Assembly (NCBI RefSeq): GCF_003144095.1
Contig: NZ_NSKH01000002.1
Span: 507,024-571,023 of the forward strand
DNA length: 64,000 nucleotides
Direction: 5' to 3'
Origin: Streptomyces sp. ICBB 8177
GTDB lineage: Bacteria > Actinomycetota > Actinomycetes > Streptomycetales > Streptomycetaceae
The position numbers and the translations under genes were made by a program. This document shows positions 8,602 through 16,417 of the stretch, in pieces. Under the pieces are notes generated by a model. That model did not search any database. It saw nothing but the letters and a program-made list of their open reading frames with translations, and was not told where the DNA came from. The stretch's first letter is position 1. The number at the start of each line of letters is the position of its first letter.

Positions 8602-9405
8602 TCAGAGCGAGGTGACCACACGGTCGGCGAGGATGAAGACGCTCTCCTCGCCGTAGGTGAACGTCAGCGCGTAGCCGCCGGAGACGCCAGAGCCGCCCAG
8701 CAGGACCGGGGCCTGTCCGCGTTCCAGCGCGTCGACGAGTCGTTCCGCGGTCTCGCGGTGCCCGGGGGTGAGGCACAGCGTGGTGCCGTCGGCGAAGACG
8801 TACAGGTCCAGGGTGCCCAGCGGGCCGGGCCTGACGTCGGCGAGCGGCGTGGCGGCCTCCGCCAGCTCCGCCAGCCTGGCGACGGTCTGCTCCGGGTCGG
8901 CGACCGCGGGAACGGGCACGAAGTCGGGGTCGGAGGGGTGGCGGCGCGAGCGCGGCGCGGCGTCGGGGGTGTCCGTCAGGTCCGGCAGGCTCAGCGGGAA
9001 GTCCACCGGGCGCGGCAGGAACGGCATCGCCTCGTACTCGGCGAAGTCGGTGAACTCCGGGCCCACCCCGTCCAGCACCGGCGCGTCGGCGGCCTCCCTG
9101 GCCTCCTGGGCGGCCCAGAAGGCGCGGGCCTCGGCGAGTTCGCGCTCGCGCTCGTCGGCCAGCGCCTCGGCGACCGCCGTGCGTATCTCCTCGCCCTGCG
9201 GCGCGGGCCGGGCGCCCGGCACCAGCCCGGCCGACGCGGCGGTCACCAGGTCGGCGACGTCCGCGCGGTGCTCGGCCAGCTCGCCGCGCAGGGCGACGAC
9301 CTGGCGGTGCAGACCGCGTACGGCGAGCAGGGCGATCGACCCCACGGCCACGGCCGCGGCCGCGACGAGCAGCGTGACGATGGTGACAGAGCTGATGGCG
9401 CTCAC
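8602..9405 (-). CDS. Membrane-anchored hypothetical protein
   Basis: 267 aa from the GTG at 9405, which has GGGAG seven bases upstream. An in-frame ATG at 9456 is possible but has no better ribosome site. One transmembrane helix (about 5-27) is followed by a helical, probably coiled segment (28-110, rich in Glu/Ala/Arg) and a cytoplasmic or exported C-terminal domain. That domain contains VTSL-like beta strands near the end. I do not recognise the family. It is a single gene. Confidence 0.7.
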   Translation of the reverse strand: MSAISSVTIVTLLVAAAAVAVGSIALLAVRGLHRQVVALRGELAEHRADVADLVTAASAGLVPGARPAPQGEEIRTAVAEALADERERELAEARAFWAAQEAREAADAPVLDGVGPEFTDFAEYEAMPFLPRPVDFPLSLPDLTDTPDAAPRSRRHPSDPDFVPVPAVADPEQTVARLAELAEAATPLADVRPGPLGTLDLYVFADGTTLCLTPGHRETAERLVDALERGQAPVLLGGSGVSGGYALTFTYGEESVFILADRVVTSL

Positions 9406-9573
9406 TGAGGCACTCCCGGGCGGTGTGGAGGGCGGCTGCTTTTCTCCCCACCACACACTCTGCCTTGAAACCCTTGGCCTTCGCAGTGCGGAATGTCACG
9501 AAAAGTACAGGTCCGGGCGGCTGGTCTGTTCCCGAGGTGGCCCGGCGCTATGGATGTGACCTGCGCAAACGCC

Positions 9574-9606
9574 GATCCCCCAGGCCGGGTCACAGCCTGG
9601 GGGATC
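9574..9606. terminator. Terminator hairpin in the 9406-9722 gap
   Basis: Perfect 12-bp arms GATCCCCCAGGC (9574-9585) and its complement (9595-9606) enclose a nine-base loop. It lies between the end of the thiolase gene and the start of the membrane protein gene, both on the minus strand. The rest of this 317-bp gap shows only the upstream region of the gene starting at 9405. Confidence 0.75.
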
Positions 9607-9722
9607 TTAGGTTTCGATTCAGATCTCACTCTGTGTTCGATTTTCACGGCCGGGGGTGCGGGGGTTGACGAGCCCGCGCGGCGGCCGCCGCGGCACCCGG
9701 AAGGGCGCCAGGCCGGCTCGGC

Positions 9723-10943
9723 TCAGCTCAGGCGCTCGATGACCATCGCCATGCCCTGACCGCCGCCGACGCACATGGTCTCCAGGCCGAACTGCTTGTC
9801 GTGCCACTGGAGGGAGTTGATCAGCGTGGTGGTGACGCGGGCGCCGGTCATGCCGAAGGGGTGGCCGACGGCGATCGCGCCGCCGTTGACGTTGAGCTTG
9901 TCCAGGTCGATGCCGAGGTCCCGGTAGGACGGGATGACCTGGGCGGCGAACGCCTCGTTGATCTCGACCAGGTCGATGTCGCCGATGGTCAGGCCGGCCC
10001 TCTTGAGCGCCTGCTTGCTCGCCTCGACCGGGCCGTAGCCCATGATCTCGGGGGACAGGCCGGAGACGCCGGTGGAGACCACCCGGGCCAGCGGGGTCAG
10101 GCCCAGCTCGCGTGCCTTGGTGTCGGACATGACCACCAGGGCGGCGGCGCCGTCGTTGAGCGGGCAGCAGTTGCCCGCGGTCACCCGGCCGTCGGGGCGG
10201 AAGACCGGCTTGAGGCCCTGTACGCCCTCCAGCGTCACGCCCGCACGCGGTCCGTCGTCCTGCGAGACCACGGTGCCGTCGGGCAGCGTGACCGGGGTGA
10301 TCTCGCGCTGCCAGAAGCCGTCCGCGATCGCCTTCTCCGCGAGGTTCTGCGACCGGACGCCGAACTCGTCCATCTCCTCGCGGGTGACGCCCTTGTAGCG
10401 GGCCAGGTTCTCCGCGGTCTGGCCCATCGCGATGTAGGCGTCCGGCACCAGGCCGTCCTCGCGCGGGTCGTGCCAGTCCTCGCCGCCCTGCTCGGCGCGG
10501 GCCGCGGTACGGGCCTCGGCGTCGGCGAACAGCGGGTTGTGGGTGTCGGGCATGCCGTCCGAGGTGCCCTTGACGCTGCGCGAGACGGTCTCGACACCGG
10601 CCGAGATGAACACGTCGCCCTCGCCCGCCTTGATCGCGTGCAGCGCCATGCGGGTGGTCTGGAGCGAGGAGGAGCAGTAACGGGTGACGGTGCAGCCCGG
10701 CAGGTGGTCCATGCCCATCTGCACGGCGACGATCCGGCCCAGGTTGTGCCCCTGCTCGCCGCCCGGCAGGCCGCAGCCCAGCATCAGGTCGTCGATCTCG
10801 CGCGGGTCGAGCTCGGGCACCTTGGCCAGCGCGGCCTGGATGATCGTGGCCGTCAGGTCGTCCGGACGCAGGTCCTTCAGCGATCCCTTGAAGGCGCGCC
10901 CGATCGGCGACCGGGCGGCAGAGACGATTACGGCTTCGGGCAT
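9723..10943 (-). CDS. Acetyl-CoA C-acetyltransferase (thiolase)
   Basis: 406 aa thiolase that joins or cleaves acyl-CoA units. All three catalytic elements are present: nucleophile Cys90 in RYCSSS, His361 in GHPFG, and Cys391 in CVGGGQG. Length is normal for a biosynthetic or degradative thiolase II, and the direction of the reaction cannot be told. The ATG at 10943 starts the family's typical [15 protein letters not shown] perfect 16-bp palindrome 131 bp upstream suggests control by a TetR-type repressor. No fatty-acid oxidation partner adjoins it. Confidence 0.93.
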   Translation of the reverse strand: MPEAVIVSAARSPIGRAFKGSLKDLRPDDLTATIIQAALAKVPELDPREIDDLMLGCGLPGGEQGHNLGRIVAVQMGMDHLPGCTVTRYCSSSLQTTRMALHAIKAGEGDVFISAGVETVSRSVKGTSDGMPDTHNPLFADAEARTAARAEQGGEDWHDPREDGLVPDAYIAMGQTAENLARYKGVTREEMDEFGVRSQNLAEKAIADGFWQREITPVTLPDGTVVSQDDGPRAGVTLEGVQGLKPVFRPDGRVTAGNCCPLNDGAAALVVMSDTKARELGLTPLARVVSTGVSGLSPEIMGYGPVEASKQALKRAGLTIGDIDLVEINEAFAAQVIPSYRDLGIDLDKLNVNGGAIAVGHPFGMTGARVTTTLINSLQWHDKQFGLETMCVGGGQGMAMVIERLS

Positions 10944-11074
10944 CGCGTTCTCCGTTGTCCGTTGGAGCGGGTGGAATGGGTGCCGGTGGAGCGGGTGCCG
11001 GGCGGGCCCAGAGTGAAGCTACCTGCGCGTACCGCACGGGTCACGGCCTGGGCACTGTGACACCCGCCTCTTTC

Positions 11075-11090
11075 CTAAGCGTACGCTTAG
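11075..11090. promoter_or_regulatory. Perfect 16-bp palindrome, probable operator of the thiolase gene
   Basis: CTAAGCGTACGCTTAG is fully self-complementary, AT-richer than its surroundings and upstream of the minus-strand thiolase gene. Size and symmetry fit a TetR-family operator. The regulator is not encoded next to it. Confidence 0.55.
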
Positions 11091-11221
11091 CCCCGCGGCA
11101 CCGGGAGTTCCTTCCCGCGGCGCGTGCCCCGGGATCCTCGATCCCCGTCGGCCCTCACGCGCTCCGGCCCGTAGGCACCGGTGTCGACTCCGTTTCGCCG
11201 GCACCGGCTTCGCCCCGTCCC

Positions 11222-12247
11222 TCAGTCCCGCCGGCCCCCCGTGCTCACCGCTCCCGTGCGGGTCGGCGTCGGAGTGGGCGGCTGGGTCGCCGCGCCCCGG
11301 CGGAGGACGGCCCACCTGGGCCTGCGGCCGGGCAGGGCCGTGGCGCCGCCCGCGGTGACCTCCGTGCCGCCCTGGGCCGCCGCCTCGGCCGCCGCCACCG
11401 CGACCGGCAGGGCCGTCGGGGTCTGGCCCTCCTCCGGCCACAGGCCGAGGGCCGAGCACAGGGTGGGCAGGACCGCCATCGCCGCCGTGGCGTAGCCCGC
11501 CGCCGACGGGTGGTAGTTGTCGGGGCCGAACATCTCGCGCGGGCTCGCCTCGAACTCCGGGCCCAGCAGCTGCCCCAGCGACACCGTGCGCCCGCCCAGC
11601 TCGACCACCGCTATCGTCTGCGCCGCCGCCAGCTGCCTGCTCAGCCGCCGCGCGACCCAGCGCAGCGGCTGGTAGACCGGCTCGATCGTGCCCAGATCGG
11701 GACAGGTGCCGACGACCACCCGGGCGCCCGCGTCGTGCAGCCGCCCCACCGCCGACGCCAGGTACCGCACCGACAGCGTCAGCGGCATCCGGCGCGTGAC
11801 GTCGTTGGCGCCGATCATGATCACGCACACGTCCGGCGCCGGCGCCGGGCCGTCCAGCAGCAGGGAGACCTGCCGTTCCAGGTCGTCGGACTGCGCGCCC
11901 GGCAGCGCCACGTTCACCAGGTCCACCGGCCGCTCGGCGACCGCCGCGAGCCCCGCCGCCAGCAGCGCCCCCGGCGTCTCCCGGGCCCGCCGCACGCCCT
12001 GCCCGGCCGCCGTCGAGTCACCCAGGAAGGCCAGCCGGACCGGTGGCTCGTCCGCGCCGAACTCGGTCCCGTACCGCCCGTCGGCGACCGGGGGAAGATC
12101 CTCGCAGCCGCCGACGACCCGCCGGGCCAGCCGGACCTCCGTCAGCAGCAGCCCGACCGCCGCGCCGCCCAGCAGACCGATCCCGCCGCCCCCGTAGGCC
12201 GCCGCGGTCGCGATCCGCCGTGCCACCCTCGCCCTCGACATGGACAT
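11222..12247 (-). CDS. SGNH/GDSL-type hydrolase, membrane-anchored
   Basis: 341 aa. One hydrophobic segment (14-36) anchors or exports it. The SGNH catalytic blocks follow: block I GDST with nucleophile Ser78, block II Gly near 117, block III GAND at 146-149, and block V DNYHP with Asp243 and His246. It should hydrolyse esters (lipid or acetylated sugar) at the membrane or outside. The ATG at 12247 has GGACGGGGA upstream and is preferred to the in-frame start at 12307. It is divergent from the cystathionine beta-synthase gene, which starts 170 bp away. Confidence 0.88.
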   Translation of the reverse strand: MSMSRARVARRIATAAAYGGGGIGLLGGAAVGLLLTEVRLARRVVGGCEDLPPVADGRYGTEFGADEPPVRLAFLGDSTAAGQGVRRARETPGALLAAGLAAVAERPVDLVNVALPGAQSDDLERQVSLLLDGPAPAPDVCVIMIGANDVTRRMPLTLSVRYLASAVGRLHDAGARVVVGTCPDLGTIEPVYQPLRWVARRLSRQLAAAQTIAVVELGGRTVSLGQLLGPEFEASPREMFGPDNYHPSAAGYATAAMAVLPTLCSALGLWPEEGQTPTALPVAVAAAEAAAQGGTEVTAGGATALPGRRPRWAVLRRGAATQPPTPTPTRTGAVSTGGRRD

Positions 12248-12416
12248 GGCTCCCCGTCCTTCCGGCCCTCGCGACGTCGCGCATCTACGCGCGTTCCCGC
12301 TCGGCACGAAGTCCTAACAAGCTGTTGCCCGCTATGGGCCACCGTGCAACGCGTCCCTCGAGGCCCGCTTGCGCATAGGCTTTCGACCACACACAGGGAA
12401 ACATCCGGAGGACGTC

Positions 12417-13799
12417 GTGCAGTTCCACGACTCGATGATCAGTCTCGTCGGCAACACCCCGCTGGTGAGGCTCAACAGCGTCACGGCCGGCATCCGGGCC
12501 ACGGTGCTGGTCAAGGTCGAGTACTTCAACCCCGGCGGGTCGGTCAAGGACCGCATCGCGCTGCGCATGATCGAGGCCGCCGAGCAGTCCGGCGAGCTCA
12601 AGCCCGGCGGCACCATCGTCGAGCCCACCTCGGGCAACACCGGCGTCGGCCTGGCGATCGTGGCCCAGCAGAAGGGCTACCGCTGCATCTTCGTCTGCCC
12701 GGACAAGGTCTCCACGGACAAGATCAACGTGCTGCGGGCCTACGGCGCCGAGGTCGTGGTCTGCCCCACGGCCGTCGACCCCGAGCATCCCGACTCGTAC
12801 TACAACGTCTCCGACCGCCTGGTGCGCGAGACGCCGGGCGCCTGGAAGCCCGACCAGTACAGCAACCCCAACAACCCGCGCTCCCACTACGAGACCACCG
12901 GTCCCGAGCTGTGGCGGCAGACGGAGGGGAAGATCACCCACTTCGTGGCGGGCATCGGCACCGGCGGCACCATCTCCGGCACCGGCAACTACCTCAAGGA
13001 GGTCTCCGAGGGCCGGGTCAAGGTCGTCGGCGCGGACCCCGAGGGCTCGGTCTACTCCGGCGGCTCCGGCCGCCCCTACCTGGTCGAGGGCGTCGGCGAG
13101 GACTTCTGGCCGACCGCCTACGACCGCAACGTCACGGACGAGATCATCGCGGTCTCCGACAAGGACTCCTTCCAGATGACCCGCCGCCTCGCCAAGGAGG
13201 AGGGCCTGCTGGTGGGCGGCTCCTGCGGCATGGCGGTCGTGGCCGGCCTGCGGGTCGCCGAGCGGCTCGGCCCCGACGACGTGGTGGTCGTCCTGCTGCC
13301 GGACAGCGGCCGCGGCTACCTCAGCAAGATCTTCAACGACGAGTGGATGGCCGACTACGGCTTCCTCGCCGACGACAGCCAGCGCGAGACCGTCGCCGAC
13401 GTGCTGCTGGAGCGCAGCGGGGGCATCCCCGAGCTGGTCCACATGCACCCGGAGGAGACCGTCGGCGAGGCGATCGAGGTGCTGCGGGAGTACGGCGTCT
13501 CGCAGATGCCGATCGTCAAGCCCGGCGCGGGCCACCCCGACGTGATGGCCGCCGAGGTCGTCGGCTCGGTGGTGGAACGCGAGCTGCTCGACGCGCTGTT
13601 CACCCAGCGCGCCCAGCTCACCGACCCGCTGGAGAAGCACATGAGCCCGTCCCTGCCGCTGGTCGGCTCGGGCGAGCCGGTCGCCGACCTGATGGCGGTC
13701 CTCAAGTCCGCCGACGCGGCGATCGTCCTGGTCGAGGGCAAGCCCAAGGGCGTCGTCAGCCGCCAGGACCTGCTGACGTTCCTGGCGAAGGACAAGTAG
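12417..13799 (+). CDS. cbs: Cystathionine beta-synthase
   Basis: 460 aa PLP enzyme that condenses serine and homocysteine to cystathionine (reverse transsulfuration). The PLP lysine is Lys44 in GSVKDR. The phosphate/substrate loop TSGNT is at 71-75. The fold matches cysteine synthase up to about residue 320, and two CBS domains follow (about 340-400 and 415-460), as in Cbs rather than CysK. The GTG at 12417 has GGAGG five bases upstream. An in-frame ATG at 12369 lacks one. It is a single gene ended by a long hairpin. Confidence 0.92.
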   Translation: MQFHDSMISLVGNTPLVRLNSVTAGIRATVLVKVEYFNPGGSVKDRIALRMIEAAEQSGELKPGGTIVEPTSGNTGVGLAIVAQQKGYRCIFVCPDKVSTDKINVLRAYGAEVVVCPTAVDPEHPDSYYNVSDRLVRETPGAWKPDQYSNPNNPRSHYETTGPELWRQTEGKITHFVAGIGTGGTISGTGNYLKEVSEGRVKVVGADPEGSVYSGGSGRPYLVEGVGEDFWPTAYDRNVTDEIIAVSDKDSFQMTRRLAKEEGLLVGGSCGMAVVAGLRVAERLGPDDVVVVLLPDSGRGYLSKIFNDEWMADYGFLADDSQRETVADVLLERSGGIPELVHMHPEETVGEAIEVLREYGVSQMPIVKPGAGHPDVMAAEVVGSVVERELLDALFTQRAQLTDPLEKHMSPSLPLVGSGEPVADLMAVLKSADAAIVLVEGKPKGVVSRQDLLTFLAKDK

Positions 13800-13818
13800 G
13801 GCGGCCGCCCGGCATGGG

Positions 13819-13870
13819 TGCTCGCGCGCGTGTCGCGGGAACGGTACGTTCGCGACACGCGCGCGCAGCA
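13819..13870. terminator. Long hairpin after cbs
   Basis: Arms 13819-13837 and 13851-13870 pair over about 19 bp with one bulged base. The loop holds a second small palindrome AACG-GTA-CGTT (13840-13850). It most likely ends cbs transcription. Confidence 0.6.
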
Positions 13871-14011
13871 CGGGCTTAACACGCCTCCGGCACAGTGGAA
13901 CGCGTCGGCGAGGGCCGACTACTGGCAGCGGGGACGGACGGAGCGGCTCCCGGACCTCCCGCGACTGCCCCGGGCACGCGCCGGACCCCTGACGTCCGGC
14001 CGGTGTGCCCC

Positions 14012-14067
14012 GGTGGGGACCGCCGTCGTCCCGCCCCTGGCGCTGCCGGGGTGCGGCGGTCCCCGCC
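14012..14067 (-). terminator. Terminator between convergent genes
   Basis: A 14-bp stem (14012-14025 with 14054-14067, one G-T pair) lies nine bases past the stop of the minus-strand gene at 14076. It could act in both directions. Confidence 0.6.
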
Positions 14068-14075
14068 CACAAGCC

Positions 14076-14525
14076 TCAGAAGTCGGCGTGGCGCCGTTCG
14101 TCCGCCGCCTGCGCCCGGCGCTCCTGGAGCGAACTGCCCAGCGAGTGCGCCACGTTGACGCCCACGATGCCCGCCCACGTGACGAGCAGCCCGGGCAGGT
14201 GCGCGTTGACCGCGCCGATCGCGGACAGCGGGATGGCGAAGGCCATCGAGACCACCGCCAGGCCCAGCCTGCGGCGGCCCGGGTCGAGGATGCCGTCGGG
14301 GCGGGGGCGCTGGGCCGGGCCGCCGTGGGTGGCGACGCGGGCGCCCGCGGTCTGCTGCTGGGCCAGTTCACGACGGACCCGGCGCTCGACCTCGCTGTCG
14401 AGCCGCTGGGCCGCCTTGTCCAGGAACGAGTCGATCAGTTCGGACTCGTACTCCGGGCCGAGGTCCTTGCGGGCCTGGAGCGTGGCGTTGAGCTCCTTGG
14501 TGAGCTCCGGGTCTGACGCGGTCAT
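14076..14525 (-). CDS. Small membrane protein, hypothetical
   Basis: 149 aa. The N-terminal 60 residues are helical and charged (LTKELNATLQARKDLGPEYE region). Two predicted transmembrane helices follow at about 86-105 and 107-127, then a charged tail. I know no function, and similar proteins are common in Streptomyces. The ATG at 14525 is preferred to the GTG at 14534. No ribosome site exists for either, but TACCGT (minus strand, 14538-14533) ends seven bases before the ATG, which fits a leaderless transcript. Confidence 0.75.
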   Translation of the reverse strand: MTASDPELTKELNATLQARKDLGPEYESELIDSFLDKAAQRLDSEVERRVRRELAQQQTAGARVATHGGPAQRPRPDGILDPGRRRLGLAVVSMAFAIPLSAIGAVNAHLPGLLVTWAGIVGVNVAHSLGSSLQERRAQAADERRHADF

Positions 14526-14695
14526 GATGGTCACGGTAGGTCCGCGCCGGGCGTCCGCGCATTGGGGCTAACCCCCGGATCGCCCGGGGGCGGGCTCCTC
14601 CCCGAGGAGGATCGCGCCGGTTTCGCACCGACCGGGACGGAAGGGGTGTGTACGGTCGCGACCACGAGCACGAGCGCACCACGAGGGGGAGAGCG

Positions 14696-16105
14696 ATGGA
14701 GCTGCTGACCGCCCTGTCCGCGCCGGAGCGGGACCGGAGGGACGCCGTGACGGTCGACGGGCGTTCGCTGTCGTACGAGGAACTGGTGGGCGCCGCGTCC
14801 GCCGTCGCCTCGCGCGTCGCCGGCGCCCCGGCGGTCGCCGTGCACGCCGCACCCGCGCTGGAGACGGTGATCGCGGTCGTGGGCGGGCTGATGGCGGGCG
14901 TGCGGATGGTGCCGGTGCCGCCGGACGCGGGCACGGCGGAACGCGCGCACATCCTGCGCGACTCGGGCGCCACGCTGGTCCTGCGGGCGGCGCGGGACGC
15001 CGGTACCGGGGCGTACGAGGGGATCGAGACCGTTCCCGTACGCCCGGACGACCGGGGGCGCTTCCACTCGTCGCCGGTTGACGCCGGTGCGATCGCGCTC
15101 ACGCTCTACACCTCCGGCACCACCGGCGCCCCCAAGGGCGTGCAGGTCTCCCGCCGTGCCGTCGCCGCCGACCTGGACGCGCTGGCCGACGCCTGGGCGT
15201 GGAGCGCGCAGGACACGCTGGTGCACGGCCTGCCGCTGTTCCACGTGCATGGCCTCGTGCTGGGCGTGCTGGGCGCGTTGCGCACCGGCAGCCGCCTGGT
15301 GCACACCGGACGCCCGACCCCGCAGGCGTACGCGGCGGCGGGCGGGACGCTGTACTTCGGCGTGCCGACGGTCTGGTCCCGCGTGGTGCGCGAGCCGGAG
15401 GCGGCCAGGGCGCTGGCGTCGGCGCGGCTGCTGGTCTCGGGCAGCGCACCGCTGCCCGAGCCGGTCTTCCGTGATCTGACGGCCCTCACCGGCCGGTCCC
15501 CGGTGGAGCGTTACGGCATGACGGAGACCCTGATCACGGTGTCCGCCCGGGCCGACGGCGAGCGGCGTCCCGCGTGCGTGGGGCGACCGGTGGCGGGGGT
15601 GGCCACCCGGCTGGTCGCCGAGGACGGTTCGCCGGTGCCGTACGACGGGGCGACCGTGGGAGAGCTGCTGGTGGGCGGGCCCACGCTCTTCGACGGCTAC
15701 CTCGGGCGGCCGGAGGCGACGCGGGCGGCGCTCACCGACGACGGCTTCTTCCGCACCGGGGACATGGCCGTCGTCGAGCCGGACGGCACCCATCGCATCG
15801 TGGGCCGCGCCTCGACCGACCTGATCAAGTCCGGCGGCTACCGCGTCGGCGCGGGCGAGGTGGAGAGCGCGCTGCTCGACCACCCGGCGGTCGCCGAGGC
15901 CGCGGTGGTCGGCGCCCCGCACCCGGACCTCGGCCAGCAGATCGTGGCGTACGTCGTCGCCGACGGGGTGACCGAGGGCGAGCTGGTCGACTTCGTGGCG
16001 GGCAGGCTGTCGGCGCACAAGCGGCCCCGGGTGGTCCGCTTCCTCGACGCCCTGCCGCGCAACGCGATGGGCAAGCCGGTCAAGAAACTGCTGCCGCCGC
16101 TCTAG
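14696..16105 (+). CDS. MatB-like malonyl/acyl-CoA synthetase
   Basis: 469 aa AMP-forming ligase. The P-loop YTSGTTGAPKG is at 138-148, RYGMTET at 272-278, the hinge/adenine motif FFRTGDMA near 360, and the catalytic lysine Lys460 in AMGKPVKK. The segments ADAWAW, LPLFHVHGLVLG and RYGMTETLI resemble Streptomyces malonyl-CoA ligase MatB as I remember it, including the Arg272 position that contacts the malonate carboxylate. Malonate or a methylmalonate-like diacid is therefore the best guess. The ATG at 14696 follows GAGGGGGAG. It is a single gene with its own terminator, and no polyketide genes adjoin. Confidence 0.8.
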   Translation: MELLTALSAPERDRRDAVTVDGRSLSYEELVGAASAVASRVAGAPAVAVHAAPALETVIAVVGGLMAGVRMVPVPPDAGTAERAHILRDSGATLVLRAARDAGTGAYEGIETVPVRPDDRGRFHSSPVDAGAIALTLYTSGTTGAPKGVQVSRRAVAADLDALADAWAWSAQDTLVHGLPLFHVHGLVLGVLGALRTGSRLVHTGRPTPQAYAAAGGTLYFGVPTVWSRVVREPEAARALASARLLVSGSAPLPEPVFRDLTALTGRSPVERYGMTETLITVSARADGERRPACVGRPVAGVATRLVAEDGSPVPYDGATVGELLVGGPTLFDGYLGRPEATRAALTDDGFFRTGDMAVVEPDGTHRIVGRASTDLIKSGGYRVGAGEVESALLDHPAVAEAAVVGAPHPDLGQQIVAYVVADGVTEGELVDFVAGRLSAHKRPRVVRFLDALPRNAMGKPVKKLLPPL

Positions 16106-16106
16106 T

Positions 16107-16134
16107 GGCGACTGCTGCCTTCGTGGTAGTCGCC
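16107..16134 (+). terminator. Terminator after the acyl-CoA synthetase
   Basis: GGCGACT (16107-16113) pairs with AGTCGCC (16128-16134), starting one base after the stop codon. Confidence 0.5.
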
Positions 16135-16276
16135 GGGCCCGGATCTCGTCCCCGAGGTGGATGCCGTACGACGGCTCGATCCCGTAGAACATAAACGGCG
16201 AAATACGGCGAACGGCCGGTCTCGTCACGGGTCGCAAGCGGAGGAAACCGGACGAACGGGGGTTCGGGAAATCAAC

Positions 16277-16306
16277 TTGCCGGTCGGCAATTAAGCTTTC
16301 TACGAT
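16277..16306 (+). promoter_or_regulatory. Promoter and operator of the MMPL gene
   Basis: The inverted repeat TTGCCG-GT-CGGCAA (16277-16290) contains a -35-like TTGCCG. TACGAT (-10) follows after 18 bp at 16301-16306. A repressor bound here would cover the -35 box. It predicts a leader of about 105 bases. Apart from this and the terminator, the gap 16106-16417 shows nothing else. Confidence 0.55.
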
Positions 16307-16417
16307 GCACGCGCAAGCCCACCAGCCGGCCGGGAGCTGACCCGGCCGGCGTCGCCGATGCCCGGGTTCCCGCTCCGAGGGTGGCGGTGATTTGTCCTGC
16401 CTGGAGGCAGAACCGGA

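Noticed and set aside
9723-16105. Secondary-metabolite cluster suggested by thiolase and MatB-like ligase
   Set aside because: No synthase, carrier protein or tailoring genes; all are single genes with own terminators.
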